The translations under genes were made by a program, and so were the position numbers. A DNA stretch of 64,000 bases, taken from positions 417,146-481,145 of the forward strand of contig NZ_JARUJP010000001.1 in assembly GCF_033659955.1 (NCBI RefSeq). Direction: 5' to 3'. Of this stretch, positions 17,100 through 25,061 are shown piece after piece. A model generated the notes under the pieces. It was given only the letters and a program-made list of their open reading frames with translations. It had not been told where the DNA came from and did no database searches. Numbering within the stretch: the first letter of the stretch is position 1; the number at the start of each line of letters is the position of its first letter. The DNA is from Clostridium_AM tanneri (GTDB lineage: Bacteria; Bacillota; Clostridia; Clostridiales; Clostridiaceae).

Positions 17100-17126
17100 A
17101 TTCTATTTTTGTAATATTTTTCCTTC
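17100..17126 (-). promoter_or_regulatory. sigma-H-type promoter of the spoIIA operon
   Basis: On the minus strand, GAAGGAAAA (17118-17126) and ATAGAAT (17100-17106) are separated by 11 bp. They match the Bacillus sigma-H consensus RnAGGAwww-N11-12-RnnGAAT. spoIIA is sigma-H dependent in B. subtilis. The inferred transcript has a leader of about 250 bases. Confidence 0.7.
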
Positions 17127-17266
17127 TTTTTCATAAATATTTTTATCTTCTATTTTTACCAATTTGCATAATTTTATACTATAAAATTATTTTTTTCTAC
17201 AATTCAACAATAATTATTAAAATTCCTTCCTAAAATATAGTGTTATCAACAATCCTTACCTTTTAA

Positions 17267-17295
17267 TTGTCATTTACTAAAATCATTGTTATAAT
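17267..17295 (+). promoter_or_regulatory. sigma-A-type promoter of speE
   Basis: TTGTCA (17267-17272), a 17-bp spacer and TATAAT (17290-17295), 60 bp before the speE start. Confidence 0.8.
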
Positions 17296-17355
17296 ATTAT
17301 TTGTTTGATTAAAGATATAATATCATTATAAAGTTTTCAATAGGAGGTATGCATT

Positions 17356-18183
17356 ATGGATATGTGGTTAAAAGAAGGTCAGATAGCTGATGCTGCTATG
17401 ACATACAAAATAAAGGAAACATTAGTTACTAAAAAAACCGAATTTCAAGATTTAGCTATAGTTGATACATATGCTTTAGGAAGGATGTTGGTTTTAGACG
17501 GTATAGTTCAAACTACAATTAAAGATGAATATGTTTATCATGAAATGATAGCACACATTCCTCTATTTACCCATCCAAATCCTAAGAAGGTACTTGTTGT
17601 TGGTGGCGGAGATGGTGGAGCTATAAGAGAAGTTCTTAAACATCCTTCTGTAGAAAAGGCAGTTTTATGTGAAATAGATGGCGAGGTTGTCAAAGAGTGT
17701 AAGAGATTCTTACCAGAAATAAGCTGTGCCTTAGATGACCCTAGATGTGAAGTATTTATAGGTGATGGTATAAAATATGTTCATGAACACAAGAATGAGT
17801 TTGACGTAATTATAGTAGACTCAACGGATCCTTTTGGAGCTGCTGAAGGTTTATTTGGCGGTAGTTTCTATAAAGAGATATTTGAATGTTTAACAGAGGA
17901 AGGAATATTTATAGCTCAAACTGAAACTCCTTTCTATTTACCTGAAGTTGTAAAGAAGGTTTATGATGATGCAAATGCTATCTTCCCTGTAACTAGATTA
18001 TTTATGGCTGGAATTCCTACTTATCCAAGTGGTTTCTGGAGCTTTACTGTAGGTTCAAAGAAGCATGATCCAAAAACTGTGGACTTATCTAACACTATAG
18101 ATATAGACACAAAATACTATACTAAAGAACTTCACCATGGTTGTTTTATACTTCCTAAGTTTGTTGAAGATTTAATAAAATAG
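17356..18183 (+). CDS. speE: polyamine aminopropyltransferase (spermidine synthase)
   Basis: 275-aa SpeE, which transfers the aminopropyl group of decarboxylated SAM to putrescine. It shows the N-terminal MWLKEGQ beta domain, the decarboxy-SAM site VLVVGGGDGGAIREVLKHPS and the active-site loop VDSTDPFGAAEGLF. GGAGG lies 9 bases before the ATG. No SAM decarboxylase or agmatinase gene is adjacent, and speE appears monocistronic with its own promoter. The minus-strand cut locus begins beyond its 3' hairpin. Confidence 0.95.
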   Translation: MDMWLKEGQIADAAMTYKIKETLVTKKTEFQDLAIVDTYALGRMLVLDGIVQTTIKDEYVYHEMIAHIPLFTHPNPKKVLVVGGGDGGAIREVLKHPSVEKAVLCEIDGEVVKECKRFLPEISCALDDPRCEVFIGDGIKYVHEHKNEFDVIIVDSTDPFGAAEGLFGGSFYKEIFECLTEEGIFIAQTETPFYLPEVVKKVYDDANAIFPVTRLFMAGIPTYPSGFWSFTVGSKKHDPKTVDLSNTIDIDTKYYTKELHHGCFILPKFVEDLIK

Positions 18184-18239
18184 TTGATATTTAAGAGTCT
18201 CTCTTAAATATAGAGTTACATAAAAAATTAAATAATAAA

Positions 18240-18343
18240 TTCAAGTAAACGACACATGTGGTGCTTTGCACGTAAATCTAATTACGGTACAAAACATCAC
18301 AGGTGTCTTTTTGTTGTCTAAAAACTGACAGCACTTGCTTGAA
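18240..18343 (+). terminator. multi-helix hairpin element and probable terminator after speE
   Basis: An outer TTCAAG / CTTGAA pair (18240-18245, 18338-18343) encloses a 13-bp stem (18251-18263 with 18295-18307, G-U and mismatch tolerated) and a small internal CGTAA / TTACG hairpin. TTTTTGTTG follows the 13-bp stem, which fits termination of speE. The extra outer pairing and the ribosome binding site just downstream are unusual for a plain terminator. Confidence 0.5.
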
Positions 18344-18366
18344 CAAAAGAAAGGAAGGTATTTTTT

Positions 18367-18396
18367 ATGCCAAATCTGGAAGCCCAAGCTAGCTAA
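18367..18396 (+). other. 9-codon mini-ORF with a strong ribosome binding site
   Basis: Encodes MPNLEAQAS, ending at TAG-CTA-A. AAGGAAGG lies 8 bases upstream, a better site than most genes here have. It may be a leader peptide, or the stub of a gene lost when the neighbouring locus was acquired. Nothing shows that it is translated. Confidence 0.25.
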
Positions 18397-18415
18397 ATAA
18401 TAGTATTCTTAACGC

Positions 18416-18452
18416 AATAAAAACGCCGCTAAACCATATTTAGCGACGTTTG
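18416..18452 (-). terminator. terminator of the cut operon
   Basis: 13-base arms (18421-18433 with 18439-18451, one mismatch) 27 bp after the last cut gene. On the minus strand it is followed by a TTTTT-containing tail. Confidence 0.8.
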
Positions 18453-18478
18453 TATATTATATAGTCTAACTGAAAATC

Positions 18479-18772
18479 TTATTTTACAGCTTCTTTATTT
18501 GATGGAAGAATTACTTCAACCTCTGAATGTGGACGTGGAATAACGTGAACTGATATTAATTCTCCAACACGTTGTGCAGCAGCAGCTCCAGCATCTGTAG
18601 CAGCTTTAACAGCTCCAACATCTCCTCTAACCATAACAGTTACAAGTCCGCCTCCAACATATTCTTTACCTATTAAATATACGTTTGCTGCCTTAACCAT
18701 AGCGTCAGCTGCCTCTACTGCTCCTACTAATCCTTTAGTTTCTATCATTCCTAATGCATCATATTTTACCAT
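18479..18772 (-). CDS. BMC-H shell protein (PduA/CutN-like)
   Basis: 97-aa single-domain microcompartment shell protein. Such subunits form flat hexamers that tile the facets and carry the central metabolite pore. The opening DALGMIETKGLVGAVEAADA and the VMVRGDVGAVKAATDAGAAA segment are diagnostic. A short pore-loop region near GKEYVGGG and the conserved IPRPH end are also present. GGAGG lies 9 bases before the ATG. It is the last gene of the cut operon, just before the terminator. Confidence 0.93.
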   Translation of the reverse strand: MVKYDALGMIETKGLVGAVEAADAMVKAANVYLIGKEYVGGGLVTVMVRGDVGAVKAATDAGAAAAQRVGELISVHVIPRPHSEVEVILPSNKEAVK

Positions 18773-18837
18773 TTTAAAATCCTCCTAAATATCCTTTATT
18801 TTTATATTTTTATATTTTAATTTTTATTTACAAACTT

Positions 18838-19485
18838 TTATTTTACTATTGTTATTTTTGAGTTTGAGTTCATGCCCATTGCATTAGCTTCTTCAATATC
18901 AAGATGACATTCAAGCTTTGAAGCATCGTTAGCTCTAATAGCTACATTGCTATATACTCCGCCTCTTAGGTCATCAAATTTTATTGATACTACATCTCCA
19001 TCACAAACCCCTAAATTTTTAGCATCTTCAGGTGTCATGTGAATGTGTCTTTGAGCAACCACTAATCCTTCTTCAATTTGAACAGAACCTTTTGGTCCAA
19101 CTAATGTGATTCCAGGTGTTCTGCTTAATTCTCCTGATAGTCTTATATGTGGTACTGCTCCAAGCTTAATGCAGTCTCCAGCTAACACTTCAACTTGAGT
19201 CTTGCTTCTTACAGGTCCAAGAATTCTAACCTTCTCAATGGCACCCTTTGGTCCGCAAATTGTTACAACTTCTTTGCAAGCATATTGTCCAGGTTGAGAT
19301 AAATCTTTAAACTTCACAAGTTCATGGTCTTTACCAAATAAACATTCTAAATCCTTTTGTGAAAGATGTACATGTCTATTAGAAATACCTACTGGAATCT
19401 CAGATAAATTTTCTTCTACAGCTTTTTTTCCATTAGATTCAACTGTCTCTAACAAAAGTTTTAATACTGATTCAAAGTTGTCCAT
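18838..19485 (-). CDS. pduL: PduL-type phosphate propanoyl/acetyltransferase
   Basis: 215-aa PduL phosphotransacylase, which here would convert acetyl-CoA to acetyl-phosphate and recycle CoA inside the shell. The two PduL repeats show their metal-binding His clusters (SNRHVHL near residues 35-41 and QRHIHM near 141-146), with PHIRLSGE between. The N-terminal amphipathic stretch FESVLKLLLETVE resembles a BMC encapsulation peptide. The start overlaps the upstream ALDH stop (TAATG), so the two are translationally coupled. Confidence 0.93.
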   Translation of the reverse strand: MDNFESVLKLLLETVESNGKKAVEENLSEIPVGISNRHVHLSQKDLECLFGKDHELVKFKDLSQPGQYACKEVVTICGPKGAIEKVRILGPVRSKTQVEVLAGDCIKLGAVPHIRLSGELSRTPGITLVGPKGSVQIEEGLVVAQRHIHMTPEDAKNLGVCDGDVVSIKFDDLRGGVYSNVAIRANDASKLECHLDIEEANAMGMNSNSKITIVK

Positions 19486-21077
19486 TAGTTTGCCCCCTTA
19501 ATAGCAGCAACTATTTGGTTAACTAAATCTAAAAGCCCTTCATTTTTTTCACCTTCATTGCTAGCGCAAGTGTTAGTAGTTGCAGTACACTCATTAGTTT
19601 TGTTTAAAGCTGCTGCAGCGGCTGCAATTTGAGCTGGACTCATATTCATAAATGCGTTTTCAAGTTCATGACAGCTTTCAGTAGTTTTCACATAGTTAAA
19701 AGTTTTGTCATCAGCTGCTAATGTTGTACAATCCTTTATTCCATAAGCAACTCTCTTAATGTTTACAAGGTGCTCTGGAGTAACGTTCTCAGATACTGAA
19801 CTTCCTCCCCATGTACCACATCCTAAAGTGAATGAAGGATTAAGTCCTGTGCTTGCACCTGTTCCACCTTGAGTTCCACCAGTATTAACAAGGATACGTG
19901 AAGCTGGCTTTTTAGCAAATTTCATAACTATATCTCTGTCTTCAGTATGAATGCTCATTGTATGACCAATTCCATTTTGAAGTAATTCAATACTTAATTC
20001 ACATGCTTCATGCCAATCCTTTACTGTATAGAATCCAAGAACTGTTGTAAGTTTTTCAAAGGATAACGGATTACCTTCGCCTACTCCATTTTGTCTTCCT
20101 ATAAGTACTTTTGTTCCCTCTGGAATTGTAATTCCTGCAGCACTAGCAATAACCTGTGGACTTCTTCCAACAAACTTAGCATTCATAGCGTGTCCATTTT
20201 TAAATAACAGCTTGCAAACTTTATCAGTTTCTTCTGCTGTCATAAAATATCCGCCTTGTTTTTTGAACTCTTCAACAACTTTATCCTGATTACATTCTTC
20301 ACAGATTATTGATTGTTCTGAGGCACAAATCGTACCATAATCGAAAGTCTTACTTGCCATAATATTTTTAACAGCTTTTTCTACATCAGCAGTTCTTTCG
20401 ATATATGCTGGAGAGTTTCCTGCACCAACACCAAGAGCTGGTTTTCCTGAGCTGTAGGCAGCTTTAACCATTCCTGGACCACCTGTAGCTATTATTATAG
20501 ATACTTCCTTGCATTTCATTAATTCATTTGTAGCTCCAATTGTTGGAATGCTTACTGCACTTATAACATTCTCTGGGGCACCAGCTGCAACAGCAGCATC
20601 ATGCATTAATTGAACTGCTTTAGTTGTACATTTTGCAGCAGATGGATGAGGTGAGAACACTATAGCATTACGAGATTTAATTGATATCATAGCTTTGAAA
20701 ATAGCTGTAGATGTTGGATTTGTTGAAGGTACTATCCCCATAACCAAACCAACTGGCTCAGCAATCTCTATAAGCTTATTTATAGGATCTTCTTTAATTA
20801 CATCTATAGTCTTCATATCTTTTATTGAGTTATATAATATAGTAGATGCTAAGTGATTTTTGAAAGTTTTATCTTCTACTTTACCAAAACCTGTTTCTTC
20901 AACAGCCATCTCTGCTAAACAAACAGCATTCTCTTCTGCAACTCTAACCATATTACGTAAAATATTATCGATTTGCTCTTCAGTATAGTCAGCAATTTTA
21001 TTAGCTGCTACTTTTCCAAGTCTGGCAAGATTTCTAGCTTCTTGTATTGAGCGCAAATCTTTATCAAAGTTTTCCAT
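19485..21077 (-). CDS. CoA-acylating acetaldehyde dehydrogenase (cut locus)
   Basis: 530-aa aldehyde dehydrogenase of the EutE/PduP/AdhE-N type. It would oxidise the acetaldehyde released by CutC to acetyl-CoA with NAD+. The catalytic cysteine is C251 in DYGTICASEQS, and the conserved GGPGMVKAAYSSGKPALGVG segment is present. After the catalytic domain comes a Thr/Asn/Glu-rich linker and a terminal amphipathic helix (LLDLVNQIVAAIKGAN), typical of encapsulation. It is coupled to pduL downstream. A second, Ser-substituted paralogue lies at 29203-30672. Confidence 0.93.
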   Translation of the reverse strand: MENFDKDLRSIQEARNLARLGKVAANKIADYTEEQIDNILRNMVRVAEENAVCLAEMAVEETGFGKVEDKTFKNHLASTILYNSIKDMKTIDVIKEDPINKLIEIAEPVGLVMGIVPSTNPTSTAIFKAMISIKSRNAIVFSPHPSAAKCTTKAVQLMHDAAVAAGAPENVISAVSIPTIGATNELMKCKEVSIIIATGGPGMVKAAYSSGKPALGVGAGNSPAYIERTADVEKAVKNIMASKTFDYGTICASEQSIICEECNQDKVVEEFKKQGGYFMTAEETDKVCKLLFKNGHAMNAKFVGRSPQVIASAAGITIPEGTKVLIGRQNGVGEGNPLSFEKLTTVLGFYTVKDWHEACELSIELLQNGIGHTMSIHTEDRDIVMKFAKKPASRILVNTGGTQGGTGASTGLNPSFTLGCGTWGGSSVSENVTPEHLVNIKRVAYGIKDCTTLAADDKTFNYVKTTESCHELENAFMNMSPAQIAAAAAALNKTNECTATTNTCASNEGEKNEGLLDLVNQIVAAIKGAN

Positions 21078-21111
21078 TGTTTCATACTTCCCTTCTTAGC
21101 CTTAACAATAG

Positions 21112-21771
21112 CTATTTCTTCTCATAATATAGCTTAAATTTAGCAATTAATAAATTTTTATCTGCCTTTGAAATTGCTCTGCCTGTGATTACGAAATCTT
21201 TGTATTCACGAGCTAGATTTCTAAGCTTAACAACCTTTAACTTAGATAACATAGAAATGGTTTTCTCAATACCACTTTTCTCTACTAACTTATCTACATC
21301 ATCTTTGCGCAGATTCTCTAAGTTCACCTTATGTATCTTACTTGAGTCTAAAGAGTCTTGATTTTTTTCAACAGTCTCTTCAGTTTCTTCTATATCTTTT
21401 TCTTCTTCCACAACTTCTGCTTTTTCTGTATCTTCTATATTATCCACCTTATCTTCATTAGCCGTCTCTTCATCAGAGACTTGCTCATCTTCGAGATTGT
21501 TAGGCCCAATTATGCATTTCAATTCCTCATGAGGACGTGGAATTACATGCTGTGAAACTAAAAATTCTTCATCAAGTTTTGTGACAGCTGCTACTCCAGC
21601 TTCTATAGATGCCTTTACTGCACCTACATCACCTGTAATTGAAACTGTAACAAGGCCGCCACCTACATAAGTTTTTTCAATAATACTCACATCTGCTGAT
21701 TTAACCATTGTATCGGCTGCTTCAATAGCTGCAAGTAATCCTTTTGTTTCTATTAAACCAAGCGCCTGCAT
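21112..21771 (-). CDS. BMC-H shell protein with acidic linker and C-terminal helical domain
   Basis: 219-aa shell protein. Residues 1-90 are an ordinary BMC-H domain (ALGLIETKGLLAAIEAADTM, ITGDVGAVKASIEAG). Residues about 100-148 are a low-complexity Glu/Asp-rich linker. Residues about 150-219 form a basic helical module (LSKLKVVKLRNLAREYKDF) that resembles SAP or Rho-N-terminal folds. The layout parallels EutK and PduK, shell proteins with C-terminal extensions, and EutK binds nucleic acid in vitro. AGGAGG precedes the ATG. The role of the tail is inferred only. Confidence 0.85.
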   Translation of the reverse strand: MQALGLIETKGLLAAIEAADTMVKSADVSIIEKTYVGGGLVTVSITGDVGAVKASIEAGVAAVTKLDEEFLVSQHVIPRPHEELKCIIGPNNLEDEQVSDEETANEDKVDNIEDTEKAEVVEEEKDIEETEETVEKNQDSLDSSKIHKVNLENLRKDDVDKLVEKSGIEKTISMLSKLKVVKLRNLAREYKDFVITGRAISKADKNLLIAKFKLYYEKK

Positions 21772-21791
21772 AGGTTTATCCTCCTAGTCTT

Positions 21792-22454
21792 CTATAAAAG
21801 ATCCGCCCAATTTGCTGGATATGTTGTATAGAATATCCTAGCCTTGTCTGGTGATCCCCAAACTACTTTAGAACCTGATGGTACAAATAATACATCACCA
21901 GCATGAGCTGTATATGTTTTTCCATTGATTTCAACTGTTAAAGTTCCCTCAATGACATAGTCAATCTCTTCGTAGGTCAACTCCCAATCAAACTTTGAAT
22001 CTTCAATAACTAAGAATCCTGCACTCATTTTTGATTCTTCTTTACTTACTAACTCTTGGAAGTAAACTTTGTTATTTGGATTGCCAGTATCAAATACATC
22101 CATTTTTACTGAACTTCCTCTAACAACCTTAAGTCCACTAGGATCACTATCAGCTTCAAATGGAAGACTTTTTGTTTTTAAGCATTCAAGCATTTGCTGT
22201 AGAAGGCCTTTGTCCATCATTGCTCTAAAGAAGTTAAGCATCTGATCGCAATCCATATCTTCTACATTTAATGGTTTTTTAGCTGCTGCCTGCTGCACCT
22301 TAGGTTCAGGGGCCTTTGTACTAAATATTATTCCATTATTTTTTGCAAGATCTTGTGCTGATGGTGTAATAATTTCACTACCATCTATACAAAATACCTT
22401 TTCTCCACTTAGTATTAATGCTTCAATATCCTTTGCACATATTAATTTTTTCAC
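21792..22454 (-). CDS. eutQ: EutQ-like cupin protein
   Basis: 220-aa EutQ homologue. The C-terminal half (about residues 120-218) is a cupin (SKFDWELTYEEIDYVIEGTL, AHAGDVLFVPSGS). The N-terminal segment (KKLICAKDIEALILSGEKVF) shares a module with EutT-type proteins. In Salmonella EutQ has acetate kinase activity, which would make ATP from PduL-derived acetyl-phosphate. That step is otherwise missing in this locus. The GTG at 22454 is preferred to the upstream TTG because GGAAG is correctly spaced. Confidence 0.85.
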   Translation of the reverse strand: MKKLICAKDIEALILSGEKVFCIDGSEIITPSAQDLAKNNGIIFSTKAPEPKVQQAAAKKPLNVEDMDCDQMLNFFRAMMDKGLLQQMLECLKTKSLPFEADSDPSGLKVVRGSSVKMDVFDTGNPNNKVYFQELVSKEESKMSAGFLVIEDSKFDWELTYEEIDYVIEGTLTVEINGKTYTAHAGDVLFVPSGSKVVWGSPDKARIFYTTYPANWADLL

Positions 22455-22492
22455 TTTATCACTTCCTTTCAAATAACATTGAAATTTGTGTT

Positions 22493-22756
22493 TTAACCAA
22501 AATTACAATCTTCATCAATTATTCCAATAACAACTGCATCTACAGGAATATTGTCATCCCCTAGCATTCTTCTAGCAGATGAACCGGTACTAACTATAAC
22601 CCTATCACCAATACCTGCACTGATGTTATCTACAACAATAAATCTTCTTCCTGCATCTATTCCACCAATTTCCTCTGCAAGCATAAATTTAAGCCCGTTA
22701 AGTGCTTCTGATTTTCTAGTTGCCCATACGTTATCAATAAGTTTTGCTGCTATCAT
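22493..22756 (-). CDS. eutN: EutN/CcmL-family pentameric vertex protein
   Basis: 87-aa BMC-P protein. Family members form pentamers that cap the vertices of the microcompartment. It has the conserved opening MIAAKLIDNVWATRKSEALNG and the GAGDxV-like turn (ISAGIGDRVIVSTGSSAR). It overlaps the preceding BMC gene by 4 bases (ATGA-type), so expression is coupled. It is the only vertex protein in the locus, so it is presumably essential for shell closure. Confidence 0.93.
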   Translation of the reverse strand: MIAAKLIDNVWATRKSEALNGLKFMLAEEIGGIDAGRRFIVVDNISAGIGDRVIVSTGSSARRMLGDDNIPVDAVVIGIIDEDCNFG

Positions 22757-23055
22757 ATTGCCTTTACCTCTTTCATTTTTAATTTAATTTCACTCAATGC
22801 AGATTCAACTGATGCTGTGTCACCAAAAATACCTAGTAACACCATATGTTGAGGACATGTTCCTCTAATGTCTTCAACGGTAACTCCAACAGCTTTTTCA
22901 GCAATATCTGCAGCATAAATCATATCAATAAGTTTACCTTGAACAAGTCCTATTGCATCACTACTATCTATATCTGTTTTACAGTTTCCACCCATTCGTC
23001 TTCTTAGAATATCTTTAGTACTTTGGGAAGGTGATTTTATGATTCTAAAATCCAC
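22753..23055 (-). CDS. divergent BMC-domain shell protein
   Basis: 100-aa BMC protein. An N-terminal extension of about 30 residues (KSPSQSTKDILRRRMGG) precedes a BMC fold (AIGLVQGKLIDMIYAADIAE, MVLLGIFGDTASVESALSEI). It lacks the usual IPRPH end and is a divergent facet protein, of a type found beside EutN and EutJ in choline and related loci. A gene of this kind may insert a specialised tile or bind cargo. Overlaps eutN by 4 bases. Confidence 0.8.
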   Translation of the reverse strand: MDFRIIKSPSQSTKDILRRRMGGNCKTDIDSSDAIGLVQGKLIDMIYAADIAEKAVGVTVEDIRGTCPQHMVLLGIFGDTASVESALSEIKLKMKEVKAI

Positions 23056-23079
23056 TTTTAAACCCTCTCCTTATTCTCA

Positions 23080-23925
23080 TTACTCTATAATATCTTGAGT
23101 GCAGCTTAATGCTATACCAAGTGGTGTGACAAACATAGGATTTTTAGGTTTATGTGTATAAACGCCTGTTTGTTTTGCAATAATTTCTTCTATTCCTGTT
23201 AAACAACAAGTACCACCTACTAAAGAAATTTCCTTCACATCATGATTCTTGATATTATAATTGATAATTGATGCTACCTTTTCAACTACCGGCTTTAGTA
23301 CCGGTAAAATTTCTTTATGATTCTTGTTATCCCTTTTGAATTTATCAGCCTCTTTAAAAGGCATTCCATATGCACCTGAAATAACTAATGAAAAATGAGT
23401 ACCGCCTGTAGGTTCATCAACAACGTGAATAACCTTTCCATCCTTTAGAATTGATATTCCTGTGGTTCCACCGCCAACATCTACAACTGCACCATTTTCA
23501 ATTTTAAGCACAGCATTAGCAGCAGTAGGCTCATCTAAAAGGCATGTAAGTTCAAATCCTGCGGCTTGGACTACGTTTTTAATTGCCCCAGAATCTAAAG
23601 CGTCAGTTCCAGGTGGGATTGCAGCAGCGGCATAAAGAAGCTCAGTATTTAGTTTTTCCTCGATTTCCTGTTTAAGTTCTCTAACAATCTTTACTGCTCC
23701 AATATAGTCAACAACCATACCATCACGAACTACATCTGCATACCTGTAGCTGCCAGCAACAGGCTCATAATTTTCATCTAAAACCGCTAGTACTACACAT
23801 GCAGTACCTAAGTCTACACCTGTATAGTAAACAGAAGAGTTATTAACAACTGGTTTTTCTATGACTTCTTCAAACTTTTGAACCATCTCATCACAATATT
23901 GAAAAGTTAGATTTTTCTCTGACAT
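23080..23925 (-). CDS. eutJ: EutJ-like chaperone/ASKHA protein
   Basis: 281-aa EutJ-type actin/Hsp70-fold protein. ATP-binding segments are visible: TGVDLGTACVVLAV (phosphate 1), NGAVVDVGGGTTGISIL (phosphate 2) and SLVGGTCCLTGIEE (adenosine). EutJ is presumed to be a chaperone for microcompartment assembly or enzyme reactivation, but its activity is not well established. The ATG at 23925 follows AGGAGG by 6 bases and overlaps the EutT-like gene by 19 bases. An earlier in-frame ATG has no such site. Confidence 0.88.
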   Translation of the reverse strand: MSEKNLTFQYCDEMVQKFEEVIEKPVVNNSSVYYTGVDLGTACVVLAVLDENYEPVAGSYRYADVVRDGMVVDYIGAVKIVRELKQEIEEKLNTELLYAAAAIPPGTDALDSGAIKNVVQAAGFELTCLLDEPTAANAVLKIENGAVVDVGGGTTGISILKDGKVIHVVDEPTGGTHFSLVISGAYGMPFKEADKFKRDNKNHKEILPVLKPVVEKVASIINYNIKNHDVKEISLVGGTCCLTGIEEIIAKQTGVYTHKPKNPMFVTPLGIALSCTQDIIE

Positions 23926-24608
23926 TGTTTTCCTCCTACTGCTGAACAAATCAATTGAGACAGCGAATTAATTATTGAATTAATATTATTTATAATTCTA
24001 TCTTTTAGGTCGTCGTCATCATTTTCATAAGTATCAATTATTTCAAAGTGTAACTCTCTTAAAGCACAACGAAGTACATGGATTTTTAATATTGCACTGC
24101 TTTTATTAAGCTGCATATGAAATTCTGTTATTTCGAAACAATCCTGAAGCTCAGTTGTGAAATTTAATGAATTCATGCCAGTACACTCTCTGCAGTAAAT
24201 AGGTTCAAGTGTACCTTTGCCTTCCACAACATTTCTTATGTTTGATATTTTTCTACCCAAACTTATAATATTTTGTGCTAAAATAATGTCTTCTCTTAAT
24301 ATTTCACTGCTGGTAACAAGAAATGTTGCCTCTATAGATTTCAATTTACAACAAAGCTTCTTTTTCAAATTCGAATTTAAATTCAAATTGATCTTTTCCT
24401 CTTGCTTTGCGGTCTCTGCCTGTTTTATAGCCTTTACCTGATTTTTTTCATTGGTCTTTGAATCACCATTAATCATTTTTATCCTTTTATCAGACAAATA
24501 TTGGGCTGCTCCAGGTGTAAGACGCTGTCCTTGTTGTAATTTGTAGGTATTAAAAGGTTCTTTTCTATATAAATCTCTTAAATACTCTTCGGTAATAAAT
24601 TTGATCAT
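23907..24608 (-). CDS. eutT: EutT-like cobalamin adenosyltransferase-family protein
   Basis: 233-aa protein of the EutT family, with the N-terminal EutT/EutQ-shared module (FITEEYLRDLYRKEPF, QRLTPGAAQYLSDKRIK) and a helical C-terminal adenosyltransferase-like region (about residues 80-225). The metal motif described for Salmonella EutT, H-x11-C-C-x2-C, is not intact: C86-C87 occur without the flanking H and third C. The only other close Cys pair is C139-x2-C142. CutC needs no B12, so the retained function is unclear. AGGAG lies 8 bases before the ATG. Confidence 0.75.
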   Translation of the reverse strand: MIKFITEEYLRDLYRKEPFNTYKLQQGQRLTPGAAQYLSDKRIKMINGDSKTNEKNQVKAIKQAETAKQEEKINLNLNSNLKKKLCCKLKSIEATFLVTSSEILREDIILAQNIISLGRKISNIRNVVEGKGTLEPIYCRECTGMNSLNFTTELQDCFEITEFHMQLNKSSAILKIHVLRCALRELHFEIIDTYENDDDDLKDRIINNINSIINSLSQLICSAVGGKQCQRKI

Positions 24609-24614
24609 TGACCT

Positions 24615-25061
24615 TTACTCCTTACCTTTTTCAAATAAATACTTTTTTAAGGCGTCAATCCCTGTTCCCACTTTAAAACTAATATGAAAATATGGCTCCA
24701 ATACTCCTATGTTCTTTAGCTGTCGCAAACACTTCTCTTCATTTTCAGCCATTAAATCACATTTTGTTATGACTCCAATTACCGGACATCTAAAGGATCT
24801 TGCAAATCCATGGGAGTATATTTCAGCACAATTAGACTGATCAACCAATACAAGCACACAGGATGCATCCTGAGCTGCTGCAATTACATGTTTATACATC
24901 CATGCATTCTCTATGTAGGAGCCTGGAACATCAATGGTATTCTTACCATAGATCAAATCTGGCGTTCGCCTTAATGGGCCATCGTAATCGTTTAATGCAT
25001 TAACTAATGTAGTTTTACCGCACCTTGAAGGACCAATTACCATTATGCGTTTTTTTCTCAT
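24615..25061 (-). CDS. eutP: EutP/PduV-type small GTPase
   Basis: 148-aa Ras-like P-loop protein. It has the P-loop GPSRCGKTTLV (G1) and, near residues 42-50, a DVPGSY segment (G3-like). ITKCDL matches the G4 base-specificity motif, and ISFKVGTG falls in the G5 position. PduV has been linked to microcompartment positioning in the cell and EutP to acetate kinase activity, and neither can be assigned here. The ATG overlaps the shell gene stop (ATGA), so the pair is coupled. Confidence 0.88.
   Translation of the reverse strand: MRKKRIMVIGPSRCGKTTLVNALNDYDGPLRRTPDLIYGKNTIDVPGSYIENAWMYKHVIAAAQDASCVLVLVDQSNCAEIYSHGFARSFRCPVIGVITKCDLMAENEEKCLRQLKNIGVLEPYFHISFKVGTGIDALKKYLFEKGKE

Noticed and set aside
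18240..18343. Known metabolite riboswitch
   Set aside because: None of the riboswitch cores I can recall (SAM, lysine, glycine, THF, guanidine, c-di-GMP) is present.
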